This document shows, one piece after another, positions 53,046 to 61,439 of a DNA stretch of 64,000 bases. The notes under the pieces are model-generated. The model did no database searches and had not been told where the DNA came from. It saw only the letters and a list, made by a program, of their open reading frames with translations. How positions within the stretch are numbered: position 1 is the stretch's first letter; every line of letters begins with the position of its first letter. A program made the translations under genes and the position numbers. Source of the stretch: Sphingomonas oryzagri (lineage in GTDB: Bacteria; Pseudomonadota; Alphaproteobacteria; Sphingomonadales; Sphingomonadaceae); contig NZ_JARYGZ010000001.1 in the NCBI RefSeq assembly GCF_029906645.1, positions 1,731,208 through 1,795,207 of the forward strand, read 5' to 3'.

Positions 53046-54185
53046 TCAGACAAGCAGCTTGCCTCGTTCCAGCTGCGCCATGCTCTCGCCGGACCGGTCG
53101 ACCGGCTTCTGCGCGGTCTTCACCCAGTCGATCAGCTCGGCCATGCCGCTTTCGAAGTCGCGCTTGGGCGCGATGCCGAACACCCGCTCGATCTTGGAGA
53201 TGTCGGCGAAGCAGTGGCGGATGTCGCCCACCCGGTAGCGGCCGAGGATCTCCGGCGCGATGTTCTTGCCGAGCAGCCGCGCCAGCACCTGCGCGATCTC
53301 GCGCACGGTGATCGACTTGCCCGAGCCGACGTTGAACGCATCCCAGAGCCGCTTGTCGCTCTCCAGCACCGTGGCGAAGGCTTCCGCGACGTCGCGGACA
53401 TGGACGAAATCGCGACGCTGCTCGCCATCCTCGAAGATCAGGGGCGCGCTGTCGTTGACCAGCCGCGAGATGAAGATCGCCGCCACGCCGGTATAGGGAT
53501 TGGAAAGCGCCTGCCGCGATCCGTAGGCGTTGAACAGGCGCAGCGCGACCGTCGGGATATCCAGCGCCCGCCCGACCGAAAGGAACATCTCCTCATGGTC
53601 CCGCTTGTTGATCGCATAGATCGATCCGGGCTGGAGCGGCTTGTCCTCGTCGGTCGGCAGGGGATCGAGCGCGGCACCGTTCTCGAACAGATCCCATTCC
53701 TGCGCCTTCAGCTGCCCGGCCGATCGCGGCAGCGGCGCGGCGCGTTCCCCGGACTCCGAATTGCGATAGGCGCCCTCGCCGTAGATCGACATCGAGGAGG
53801 CCACCGCGATCCGCTCGATCGTATGCCCGCCCTCGCTCAGCACCTGCAGCATCACGGCGGCGGCCAACGTGTTGTTGCGGGTGTAATCCACGATGTCGGT
53901 CATCGACTGGCCGACCCCCACCGAGGCGGCGAGATGCGCGAGGTGCGTCACCCCGTCCAGCGCATCGCGGAAGACATCGGCGTCGAGCACGTTGCCCTTG
54001 ATGCGCAGCACCTTGGGGTTGAGGTAGACGGGCCATCCCTCGTCATCCATCTCCGCATCGCCGTGTACCTGCGGCAGCAGCGCATCGAGCACCGTCACCT
54101 GGAAGCCGCGCTCGATCATCACGTCGGCGAGGTGCGATCCGATGAAGCCGGCGCCGCCGGTGATCAGGACATGCTTGGTGGTCAT
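53046..54185 (-). CDS. NAD-dependent nucleotide-sugar epimerase/dehydratase (SDR)
   Basis: 379 residues. N-terminal GGAGFIGSHLAD binds NAD; SSMSIYGEGAYR and YAINKRDHEEM carry the Tyr-x-x-x-Lys catalytic pair (YAINK). The C-terminal part binds the nucleotide sugar. The closest memory is of enzymes annotated as dTDP-L-rhamnose 4-epimerase, but a UDP-sugar epimerase is possible. Its start overlaps the GT2 stop (ATGA), so it is the last gene of the polysaccharide operon and probably supplies a sugar precursor. Confidence 0.85.
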   Translation of the reverse strand: MTTKHVLITGGAGFIGSHLADVMIERGFQVTVLDALLPQVHGDAEMDDEGWPVYLNPKVLRIKGNVLDADVFRDALDGVTHLAHLAASVGVGQSMTDIVDYTRNNTLAAAVMLQVLSEGGHTIERIAVASSMSIYGEGAYRNSESGERAAPLPRSAGQLKAQEWDLFENGAALDPLPTDEDKPLQPGSIYAINKRDHEEMFLSVGRALDIPTVALRLFNAYGSRQALSNPYTGVAAIFISRLVNDSAPLIFEDGEQRRDFVHVRDVAEAFATVLESDKRLWDAFNVGSGKSITVREIAQVLARLLGKNIAPEILGRYRVGDIRHCFADISKIERVFGIAPKRDFESGMAELIDWVKTAQKPVDRSGESMAQLERGKLLV

Positions 54186-55618
54186 GCGGTCTCCTCATTC
54201 CCGCCGCGGACGCGGCGCACGAGCTTGTTGTTGGCGTCGATCTTTTCGGTGCGTTCCCAGACGAGGCCGCCGTCCTTCCGGTACATCCGCCAGCCGATCC
54301 ACAGCGGCGCAATCCAGATCAGGCCCCAGATCATCAGGAAGATCGGATTGCAGCGGACGAGGTAGCGCAGCCGATCGCGTTTGCGCTCCAGCACCAGCGC
54401 GGTTCGCCGCCACACCGACAAATAGAGCAGCACCATCGCCAGCCCGTAGCAGGTGATATTCGCCATCGAGAGCATCACCGTCCACGTCGGCAGCGGCCCG
54501 GTGCCATCCGCCCAGCGCCACAGCGCCCAGATACCGACGGGGATGCCGATCGGGTTGATCCAGTAGCTGAGGCAGGGAAGGAAGATCATCCACGCCTTCA
54601 CCCGCTCCAGCCAGCTATAGCCGAGCGCCTTCAACGGCACATCGAGGCTCTGGAAGAAGCCCGCGACCCAGCGTTTTCGCTGCGTGATGCCGCGCCCGAA
54701 GGTGGACGGCACCTCCTCGATCAGCGGATTCTCGATGTAACCGAGACGCTTGCCGTTCTTCCAGAAACGCAGGCCGACTTCCGGATCCTCGATCGTGATC
54801 CACGGGTGGAAACCGCCGAGTTCGACGAGATCGGAGGCTTTGAAGAACAGCCCCTTGCCCAGCACCCAGAAGGGCTGTTTCCCGTCCGCCGTCAGGTGCG
54901 GATATTTCCGCCCGTCCCACGCCATGTGATCGAAGGCGTGGAAGCTGCACGCAAGGCTGTCGTTGAGGTTGCCGGCGATATTGCTCGCCTGCAGCACGTC
55001 GAAGCGCTTCATGCCGATCGCGGCGGCGATCAGGTGGTCGGACGGCGGGCAGCTGTCCGCGTCGATGTAATTGATGAGGAAGTCGCCCTCGGTGGCGAGC
55101 TTCTCCTTCGCCAGCGTGTAGAAGGCGTAGATCAGCTGGCGGGTCTTCTTGGGCGGCAGATCCTTCACCCCGACACGCGGCCCCTCGTGCCACCAATAGG
55201 CCTTGGGGTTCGCCTCCCACTGATCCCACACCGCGCTCCACGAGGGATCGGAGGTCTTGGGGATCTCCATCACCTCGAGGAAATCGAACTCCTGCTGCAG
55301 CCGGCGCAGCGCCGCCACCGTCACCGTGTCGTCCGCATTGGGGATCGAGACGACCCGGAACAACCCCGCCGGATAGCGAAGCTGGCGCAGCGAGATGAAG
55401 GTGGTGCGCATCGTCTCTTCCAGCTCCCGCAGCACGGGATAGAAAAGGATGATGCGCGGATAGTCCTGCGGCTGGAGATCCGCCTCCTCGCGCATGTCGA
55501 CCCGTTCGATCGGCAGGCGGAAGAGGTAGATATCGACGCAGAAGGCGAGTGCGTACAGGATCTGCGTCACCACGAACGCGACGCACAGCAATGCCGTCAG
55601 GGTATCGGTCGCCCCCAT
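54182..55618 (-). CDS. Processive GT2 glycosyltransferase (polysaccharide synthase)
   Basis: 478 residues. One N-terminal membrane segment (about 6-33), a cytoplasmic GT-A domain with Asp186-Ala-Asp188, Asp278 in the IEDPE acceptor motif and Q313-R-K-R-W317 (QxxRW), then three to four C-terminal membrane segments. These are the D,DxD,D,QxxRW marks of processive synthases like BcsA, which extend a chain and push it through the membrane. There is no PilZ domain after QxxRW, so it lacks the cyclic-di-GMP control seen in BcsA. Preceded by the UDP-glucuronate decarboxylase gene 11 bases upstream. Confidence 0.9.
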   Translation of the reverse strand: MGATDTLTALLCVAFVVTQILYALAFCVDIYLFRLPIERVDMREEADLQPQDYPRIILFYPVLRELEETMRTTFISLRQLRYPAGLFRVVSIPNADDTVTVAALRRLQQEFDFLEVMEIPKTSDPSWSAVWDQWEANPKAYWWHEGPRVGVKDLPPKKTRQLIYAFYTLAKEKLATEGDFLINYIDADSCPPSDHLIAAAIGMKRFDVLQASNIAGNLNDSLACSFHAFDHMAWDGRKYPHLTADGKQPFWVLGKGLFFKASDLVELGGFHPWITIEDPEVGLRFWKNGKRLGYIENPLIEEVPSTFGRGITQRKRWVAGFFQSLDVPLKALGYSWLERVKAWMIFLPCLSYWINPIGIPVGIWALWRWADGTGPLPTWTVMLSMANITCYGLAMVLLYLSVWRRTALVLERKRDRLRYLVRCNPIFLMIWGLIWIAPLWIGWRMYRKDGGLVWERTEKIDANNKLVRRVRGGNEETA

Positions 55619-55629
55619 GTCGGGCGGCC

Positions 55630-56619
55630 TCAGCCGGCCGCGGCCATGCCGCCCGCTTGGCTTTCGCGAAGCTGGCCCTGGAAATAGGCGATGGTGCGGT
55701 CCAGCCCCTCCGACAGCCCGATCTGCGGCTTCCAGCCGAGCAGCGCGATGGCGCGCTGGATGTCCGGCAGGCGGCGCGACGGATCGTGGATCGGCAGGTC
55801 GCGATGGACGATCGCCGACGCGCTGCCCGTGGCGGCGAGCACGGCACGCGCGATGTCGATCACCCGCATCTCGACGGGGTTACCGATATTGACCGGCACA
55901 CTCGCCGGCACCGCCGATCGCATCAGGCGGATGATGCCTTCCACCGTATCCTCGACATAGCAGAGCGAGCGGGTGTGGGTGCCGTCGCCATAGACGGTGA
56001 CGTCGCTGCCGGTCAGCGCCTGGGTGACGAAATTGGAGATCAGGCGGCCGTCGTCCATCCGCATCTTGGGGCCGTAGGTGTTGAACAGCCGCGCGATCTT
56101 GGCGTCTACGCCATGCTGCTCGGCATAAGCGTGGACCAGCGATTCCGCATAGCGCTTGCCCTCGTCGTAGCAGGCGCGCGGGCCGATCGTGTGGACGTTG
56201 CCGGTATAGTTCTCGACCTGCGGATGCACCTCCGGATCGCCGTAGATCTCCGACGTGGAGGCGTGGAACACCCGCGCGCCGTCGCGGATCGCGCGATCCA
56301 GCACGTTGCGCGTGCCGTCCGAACAGGTGCGCATCGTCGCCACCATGTCCGCCTGATAATGCGGCGGTGAGGCCGGGCAGGCGAGATTGTAGATCTCGTC
56401 GAACTTCGGCAGGTCCATCAGGATCGGATCGCACACGTCGCGCTCGATCACCGAGAAACGCTCGCCATGCGGCATCGAGCGGACGTTCTCCGCCATGCCG
56501 GTGGAGAAATTGTCGAGGCACACCACCCGGTGGCCTTCGCGCAGAAGTCGTTCGCACAGATGAGACCCGACGAACCCTGCGCCCCCTGTGACCAGTATCT
56601 GCAACGCCTTACTCCTCAT
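55630..56619 (-). CDS. UDP-glucuronate decarboxylase (UDP-xylose synthase)
   Basis: 329 residues. The NAD loop GGAGFVGSHLCE is followed by diagnostic features of this subfamily: NLACPASPPHYQ, PRACYDEGKRYAE with the catalytic Tyr151-x-x-x-Lys155 pair, NTYGPKMRMDDGRLISNF and TRSLCYVEDTVEG. It converts UDP-glucuronic acid to UDP-xylose. The ATG at 56619 has AGGA eight bases upstream and lies one base from the previous stop; an in-frame ATG at 56628 overlaps that gene. It is placed directly before the synthase, so UDP-xylose is the likely local precursor. Confidence 0.9.
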   Translation of the reverse strand: MRSKALQILVTGGAGFVGSHLCERLLREGHRVVCLDNFSTGMAENVRSMPHGERFSVIERDVCDPILMDLPKFDEIYNLACPASPPHYQADMVATMRTCSDGTRNVLDRAIRDGARVFHASTSEIYGDPEVHPQVENYTGNVHTIGPRACYDEGKRYAESLVHAYAEQHGVDAKIARLFNTYGPKMRMDDGRLISNFVTQALTGSDVTVYGDGTHTRSLCYVEDTVEGIIRLMRSAVPASVPVNIGNPVEMRVIDIARAVLAATGSASAIVHRDLPIHDPSRRLPDIQRAIALLGWKPQIGLSEGLDRTIAYFQGQLRESQAGGMAAAG

Positions 56620-56620
56620 G

Positions 56621-58492
56621 TTACGCATCCTGTCCCGGCTTGGCTTTCTTGATCGACGGCCGGAACGACCATGCGACGATCAGAATCCCGACCAGCAAAC
56701 CCAGGGCCAGGAAGATCCACTGCTGATAGGTCTGCCACCACGGCGGCGGCGGCGGCGGGCCGATCAGGGGCGTCAGCCGGTCGTGCGCGGTCGACAGCGG
56801 CGTGACCGATCCATCCCCCGCGACGAAGGCGACATCGCCCTGATCGAGCCACAAAGTCGCCGGCACCGGCCCCTGCGCCGCCGGACGCACCCACAGGATC
56901 GGGCGGCCATTGGCGTCGAGCAGCTGCGCGAGCGTCTGCGTGCCGGCATCCGGAAGATCGATGTCGGCCTGTCCCTTGTCATCTGCGAGAGTGATGCGGC
57001 CATTGGCGAGGCCGAGCTTGGGCGTGGTGCCGGGCGGCGGCGTCGTGCCGATATAGAGGACCGGGCCGTCCGCCGGGATCGTGCCGTAGGAGACCTTGAT
57101 CGGGACGTCTGCACCGACCAGCCCCGCCACCGCCTTGCCGGCAAGCGGCAGTGCCGAGGCATCGGGCACCACCACCGTCAGACCCTGCCCGGCGGCGGCG
57201 GCGAAATCGTGGAACGCCTCCAGCTTGCCCGCATCGCCGAGGACAATTTCGCTGGTGCCGAGCAACTGCACCGGGAAACCACGCGGAATATCGCCGCAGT
57301 CGTTATTCTGCTGGCGGGTGACGCGCACCTCGATGCCGTTCAGCGAATGGACCATGCCATCGGGCACCCGCACGTCGAGATGGGTGGTGCCGGGCTGCAG
57401 CGGCGCACTGCCGAGCAGCACCCCGTTCATCCAGGCCGAGAGGCTGGCGGCATGAGGATTGCCGTCCGGCACGGCCGACACGTCGATCGACAGACCCTTC
57501 ACCGTCTTGCCCTTGGGCAGCCGCGAGGCGGGCAAAGCGATCGTCCAGCCGCCCTCATCGGCGATCTCGGTGGCACGCGGATCGACGCCGAGATCACTCA
57601 GATGCAGCCGGTCGTCGCGGTGCGGACGCAGCGTAAGCTGCTGGATGGCCGGCGCGGCGAGCAGATCGGAAAGACCGGAAAAGGCCGCCCGCGCCGCCGC
57701 CGCCGGATCCTGCCCGCCGATCGCGAGGCCGGGTTTACCGCCCGCAGCGATCGAGCGCAGCGCCGGGTCCGAGGCGCCGGCGATCTGCACGTCGCCCGCC
57801 GTCCCGATCGTGCCGCCGCCCCGCGCGGCGATGACGGTGAGCGCCGCTGCTGCCTGCTCGGGCGTGGCCGATGCCGGCAAGGCGATCGTGGGCTTCGGCC
57901 CGATCAGCGCGGCGGCAACGCCCACCGGCACCTGCGCGCCAGCCGCGATGTCGAGCGCGAGGCCGCCGGCGGGATCGAGGTGAAGATGATCGGCGCCCAT
58001 GCGGCGATCGGCGCAGCGGTTCGCGCTCTCGCCGCCGCTGTAGATCAGGGTCGTGCGCAGCGCACCGCCGTCGATCGCATCGGCCGGCACCGGCACATCG
58101 GCGATACCCGCCCCGTCGGAAAGCGCGATCTGGCGGAGCACCTTGCCGCCCGCCATCACCGTCAGCGTGCGGCGGCCCGCACCGGTCGCGGCACTCGCCT
58201 CATAGGGCAACAGCAAGTGCGTGCCGCTCAGCCAGGCGCCGGCCGGCACGCGGAAGAACAGATCGCGCTTGCCCTCATATCCGGTGAAATCGATGCCATC
58301 GCGATAACCAAGCCCGGCCAGACTGAGCAACGGGGCGTTCGGTGCGATGGCGGCGCCAGCGGTCGATGAAGCGGCGGAAGACGGAGCGGAGGACAGCGGC
58401 GCCTGCGCCAACGCGGTGGGCACCGCGATCACCGTGGATGCCAGCAGGCCTGCGACGATCGCCGGACCACTCAAACGCCTTACACCCACCAT
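56621..58492 (-). CDS. BcsB-like periplasmic subunit of a polysaccharide synthase
   Basis: 623 residues. Signal peptide to about residue 29 (VPTALAQA), then Ala/Ser-rich sequence, a long beta-rich periplasmic body, and one C-terminal membrane segment (QWIFLALGLLVGILIVAWSF) followed by basic residues. The RCADRRMGADHLHLDPAGGL region and QQNNDCGDIPRGFP fit BcsB carbohydrate-binding/flavodoxin-like modules. In cellulose synthesis BcsB holds the synthase and guides the chain in the periplasm. Here it is the first gene of an operon with a GT2 synthase that lacks PilZ. GGAG lies six bases before the ATG. Confidence 0.82.
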   Translation of the reverse strand: MVGVRRLSGPAIVAGLLASTVIAVPTALAQAPLSSAPSSAASSTAGAAIAPNAPLLSLAGLGYRDGIDFTGYEGKRDLFFRVPAGAWLSGTHLLLPYEASAATGAGRRTLTVMAGGKVLRQIALSDGAGIADVPVPADAIDGGALRTTLIYSGGESANRCADRRMGADHLHLDPAGGLALDIAAGAQVPVGVAAALIGPKPTIALPASATPEQAAAALTVIAARGGGTIGTAGDVQIAGASDPALRSIAAGGKPGLAIGGQDPAAAARAAFSGLSDLLAAPAIQQLTLRPHRDDRLHLSDLGVDPRATEIADEGGWTIALPASRLPKGKTVKGLSIDVSAVPDGNPHAASLSAWMNGVLLGSAPLQPGTTHLDVRVPDGMVHSLNGIEVRVTRQQNNDCGDIPRGFPVQLLGTSEIVLGDAGKLEAFHDFAAAAGQGLTVVVPDASALPLAGKAVAGLVGADVPIKVSYGTIPADGPVLYIGTTPPPGTTPKLGLANGRITLADDKGQADIDLPDAGTQTLAQLLDANGRPILWVRPAAQGPVPATLWLDQGDVAFVAGDGSVTPLSTAHDRLTPLIGPPPPPPWWQTYQQWIFLALGLLVGILIVAWSFRPSIKKAKPGQDA

Positions 58493-58545
58493 ATCGACTC
58501 CATTTTACGCCTTCGACAGATCGGCTGTTAAACAACGGGCCTCTC

Positions 58546-58586
58546 TGCCGGAGATGAAATGGGTTTCGATACCCTACCTATGTCAA
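58546..58586 (-). promoter_or_regulatory. Possible promoter of the polysaccharide operon
   Basis: On the minus strand TTGACA (58586-58581) matches the -35 consensus; the best -10 after 17 bases (CCCATT) is poor. The start codon is at 58492. If real, the weak -10 implies need for an activator. Confidence 0.3.
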
Positions 58587-58599
58587 GCGCGGTCGCCAC

Positions 58600-58996
58600 C
58601 TTGCAGGACCAACCGCCGCCCTCGCGCGATGAACCGAATTGGTTAACCATTTCTGTTTACGGACGAGTATTTACAATTATTCGATCGCTTCTCACGACTA
58701 CTTGTCATTGTTTGAGATATTGCTGATGACCTGTAGATAGGTTCGCCACGAATAGGCGAATCACAGTAGATGCCACAGGGATGGCGTTTACCATCTGGTC
58801 GAGCATAGCGCTTGAAGGAGGATCGGGTTCCGCAACCTCGATCAATTTATTGCAGCCAGGTGTCCGGCGTGACGAGGCCGAGCCTCTCCGCCGGGAGCAT
58901 CGCACAGCGTCCCCGCTACGCCCTGACGCGATCCGGATCTGTTATATTCCGCCCAACCTCTTTGGCACGATCGGCCAGCGAAGTCGGTGAAGCCCT
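58600..58996. other. AT-richer intergenic region with no recognised gene
   Basis: About 400 bases. 58638-58740 is clearly AT-rich (TTAACCATTTCTG, TATTTACAATTATTCG), unlike most of the window, and contains a TTAACCAT half-site of the CtrA type, without the second half. Short open frames on both strands show no protein-like pattern. It may hold regulatory sites for the divergent operon. Confidence 0.4.
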
Positions 58997-59095
58997 TTAA
59001 CCAGCCGCATCACCCAACGGTTCCGTCCCTTGCTGGCCAGCCATCGCCGCGGTCGACGCCGCGACATCCGCAACGGCCAGGTTCACAAAGATCAT
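58997..59095 (-). pseudogene. 5' remnant of a glyoxalase/VOC family gene
   Basis: A 32-residue frame that begins MIFVNLAVADVAASTAAM, very like the N-terminus of VOC (glyoxalase/bleomycin resistance) proteins such as MIFVNLPVADLxRSxAFY. The typical downstream FYxxLGF is lost and a stop comes 16 residues later. An AGAGAGGG ribosome site is still present upstream. It is probably a decayed or truncated gene; the rest of the family sequence is not nearby. Confidence 0.45.
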
Positions 59096-59160
59096 CTTTG
59101 CCAACGCACCCTCTCTCGGATCGCTCCAACGACGCGCCCCCGTCGTGCTAGGGTGACGGG

Positions 59161-59781
59161 ATGAGCGTGCCCCTCCTCTCTCGCCGCACCCTGCTCGGCA
59201 TGGCGGCCAGCCTGCCCGCGATAGGCCATGCGGCGCCCCAGCACGGCCTTGCCGCCGCGGCGCAAGGCGTGAACCCGGTACTCGTGGCACGTGCGCTCGA
59301 TGCGCTGGCCCGGCACAACAGCCTCGTGTGGTCGCGCGACGTGATCGGCATCGCCGATTTCGGCCTGCCATCGGCCACGCCCCGTCTCCACCTGGTGAAC
59401 ATCCTGACCGGCACGACGACCAGCCTGCGCGTCGCCCACGGACGCGGATCGGATCCGGATCATACCGGGATGCTGCAGTCCTTCTCCGACGCGGTAGGAT
59501 CGGCCGCCACCTCGGAAGGCGCCTATCTCACCGGGCCGACCTATACCGGCGTCCACGGCCTCTCGCGCCGGCTCACCGGGCTGGACCCGACCGACGCCCA
59601 TGCGGAGGAGCGCGCGATCGTCATCCACTCGGCCTGGTATGCCGATGCCGCGATCCTGCCGCAGCAGGGCAAGCTCGGACGTAGCGACGGCTGCTTCGCC
59701 GTCTCGCCCGCCGACATCGCGATGCTGCTCGCCACGCTCGGCGAAGGGCGGCTTCTCTACGCGGGACGGGTCACGCCATAA
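59161..59781 (+). CDS. Murein L,D-transpeptidase catalytic domain protein
   Basis: 206 residues with a Tat-like signal (SRRTLLGMAAS). The YkuD-like active site has Cys178 in LGRSDGCFAVS and His156 in IVIHSAWYAD. L,D-transpeptidases link or cleave meso-diaminopimelate bridges in peptidoglycan, or attach proteins to it. The member belongs to the short 'catalytic domain family' without LysM. It has its own start close to the sequence GGGTGACGGG. The ECF sigma gene follows about 55 bases later but probably has its own promoter. Confidence 0.88.
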   Translation: MSVPLLSRRTLLGMAASLPAIGHAAPQHGLAAAAQGVNPVLVARALDALARHNSLVWSRDVIGIADFGLPSATPRLHLVNILTGTTTSLRVAHGRGSDPDHTGMLQSFSDAVGSAATSEGAYLTGPTYTGVHGLSRRLTGLDPTDAHAEERAIVIHSAWYADAAILPQQGKLGRSDGCFAVSPADIAMLLATLGEGRLLYAGRVTP

Positions 59782-59797
59782 AAAATCCCGACATCGG

Positions 59798-59824
59798 TGA
59801 CGGAAAGCGTGATCTGCGGCATCT
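59798..59824 (+). promoter_or_regulatory. Promoter-like motif of the second FecI set, copy 1
   Basis: TGACGGAA at 59798-59805 and GCATCT at 59819-59824 are separated by 13 bases, preceded by an A-tract (AAAAAAT) 11 bases earlier. The same arrangement is at 61363 before the receptor gene. It fits an ECF-type -35/-10 pair, likely used by the sigma factor encoded at 59837 (autoregulation). Confidence 0.55.
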
Positions 59825-59836
59825 AACGATCCAGCC

Positions 59837-60421
59837 ATGGTCATGATGTCGCCACAGCTGATCGGATGGGTGGGCCGCCACATCCTGCCGCACGAGCGCC
59901 AGCTCCGGGCGTGGCTGCGCGCCGCCTTCCCGGCGATCGACGTCGATGACGTGGTGCAGGAATCCTATTGCCGGATCGCCACGCTCACCCGTGTCGAACA
60001 TATCGACGATCCGCGTCGCTATCTCTTTCGTACCGCGCGCAACGTGGTGCTGGAGCAGATCCGCCGCGAACGCGTGGTCAGCATCGAGGCCGCGAGCGGC
60101 CTCGCCGAGCTGGAGCAGGCACCCGAGGACGGCGGCTCGCCCGAGCGGGTGGTCGCCGGCCGCCGAGCGCTGGAGCGGGTGGAGCGGCTGATCGAGGCGC
60201 TGCCCGATCGCGCTCGCCAGGTCTTCCGCCTGCGCAAGATCGATGGCGTGCCCCAGCGCGAGATCGCGCAGCGGCTCGGCCTCACAGAGACCGTGGTGGA
60301 GAATGAAGTGGCGCGTGGCCTGCGCCGCATCCTCGACCAGTTGACCGACGAGGAGCGCGCCGAAATGCCGACCCGGCGCAAGCCCGCCGCGCGCGCCAGC
60401 AGGACGAAGGAGCGGCGATGA
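59837..60421 (+). CDS. ECF sigma factor, FecI-like (second set)
   Basis: 194 residues with region 2 (IDVDDVVQESYCRIATL) and region 4 (KIDGVPQREIAQRLGLTETVVENEV). Three in-frame ATGs lie at 59837, 59843 and 59846; no clear ribosome site precedes the first, and the predicted transcription start is only a few bases away, so the message may be nearly leaderless. A basic C-terminal tail (TRRKPAARASRTKERR) is unusual. It overlaps fecR by four bases. Confidence 0.92.
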   Translation: MVMMSPQLIGWVGRHILPHERQLRAWLRAAFPAIDVDDVVQESYCRIATLTRVEHIDDPRRYLFRTARNVVLEQIRRERVVSIEAASGLAELEQAPEDGGSPERVVAGRRALERVERLIEALPDRARQVFRLRKIDGVPQREIAQRLGLTETVVENEVARGLRRILDQLTDEERAEMPTRRKPAARASRTKERR

Positions 60422-61344
60422 TCAACGACCTCGCCTGCCAGTGGGCCGCGCGGATCGAACGCGGGCTGGACGATGCCGAGCGCACCTCACTCGAAGAATG
60501 GATCTATGCCGACCGCCGTCATCGCGGCGCACTGCTGCGCGCGCAGGCGGCGCTGAGCCTGCTCGATCGCGGTCGCGCGCTGCCCCCCGCCGAAGAGCAG
60601 CCGGATGAAGCCGGGCCGGCGCCCGGCCGTCGTCGCTTCCTGCAATTCGGCGGCGGCGCCATCGCGGCGGCGATCGCCGGCGGGGTCGGCCTCCGGATGT
60701 GGCCGAAAGGAACGCCGATCAGCACCGGCGTCGGCGAAATCCGCCGGATGCCGCTCGGCGACGGTTCTGTCGCGGTGGTCAACAGCAGCAGCCGGCTACG
60801 GGTGGCCTTCACCCGCAACGCCCGCGACATCGAACTGGCCGAGGGCGAGGCCTGGTTCGAGGTCGCCCACAACCGCGCGCGCCCCTTCACCGTCCATGCC
60901 GGGCCGGTGCGTGTGCAGGCGGTCGGCACCGCCTTCGACGTGCGCCGCCGCGACGGCGGATCGGATGTGACGGTGACCGAGGGCACGGTGAAGCTCTGGT
61001 CCACCGCCAGCGGTGCCGAACCGGTGTTCGTCCGGGCGGGCCAGCGCGCGGTGATGACCGACGAGGCCGGCGTCGTCATCTCGTCGCTGGCGCCCGCCAC
61101 CTCCGACCAGTCACTCGCCTGGCGCGAGGGGCGCATCGTACTCGACGACATGACGCTGGCTGCGGCAGCGGCGGAGTTCAACCGCTACCACGCCGAACAG
61201 CTCGTCATCGATCCCGCACTGGCGGACAAGCAGGTGGTCGGCTGGTTCCGCACCGACGATCTCGACGGCTTCGCTACCGCCAGCGCCGCGATGGTCGGCG
61301 GCCGCGTTGTGCGGGATCGGAACGTGATCCGGATCGTTCCCTGA
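60418..61344 (+). CDS. FecR-type anti-sigma/signal transducer (second set)
   Basis: 308 residues: DUF4880 part (residues 5-50, with WAARIERGLDDAERTSLEEW), membrane segment at about 74-92 preceded by RRRFLQFGGGA, the FecR domain (about 100-200) and a C-terminal domain that would contact the receptor STN domain. It transfers the outer-membrane signal to the sigma factor. Translationally coupled to the sigma gene. Confidence 0.93.
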   Translation: MINDLACQWAARIERGLDDAERTSLEEWIYADRRHRGALLRAQAALSLLDRGRALPPAEEQPDEAGPAPGRRRFLQFGGGAIAAAIAGGVGLRMWPKGTPISTGVGEIRRMPLGDGSVAVVNSSSRLRVAFTRNARDIELAEGEAWFEVAHNRARPFTVHAGPVRVQAVGTAFDVRRRDGGSDVTVTEGTVKLWSTASGAEPVFVRAGQRAVMTDEAGVVISSLAPATSDQSLAWREGRIVLDDMTLAAAAAEFNRYHAEQLVIDPALADKQVVGWFRTDDLDGFATASAAMVGGRVVRDRNVIRIVP

Positions 61345-61362
61345 AAAAATTTGCGTGAGCGC

Positions 61363-61389
61363 TGACGGAAGCATCGGCGCCGCGCATCT
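61363..61389 (+). promoter_or_regulatory. Promoter-like motif of the second FecI set, copy 2
   Basis: TGACGGAA (61363-61370), 13 bases, GCATCT (61384-61389), again preceded by an A-tract (AAAAAAT). The receptor gene starts 50 bases downstream. The exact match in sequence and spacing with 59798 supports a common sigma factor. Confidence 0.6.
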
Positions 61390-61439
61390 GGCTCGATGCG
61401 TCGCAAAGAAGCGCATGTGCAATGCAAGGGGAGATGATG

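Noticed and set aside
53046..58492. Reading the operon as a standard cellulose (bcs) operon
   Set aside because: The synthase lacks PilZ, there is no bcsZ (GH8) or bcsC, and the linked enzymes are a UDP-glucuronate decarboxylase and GH10 hydrolases.
58640..58700. A CtrA box in the AT-rich stretch (TTAACCAT)
   Set aside because: Only a half-site; the second TTAA is not at the required 7-base distance.
58705..58990. Short open frames on both strands in the gap before the L,D-transpeptidase
   Set aside because: No ribosome sites, no composition or motif typical of a protein.
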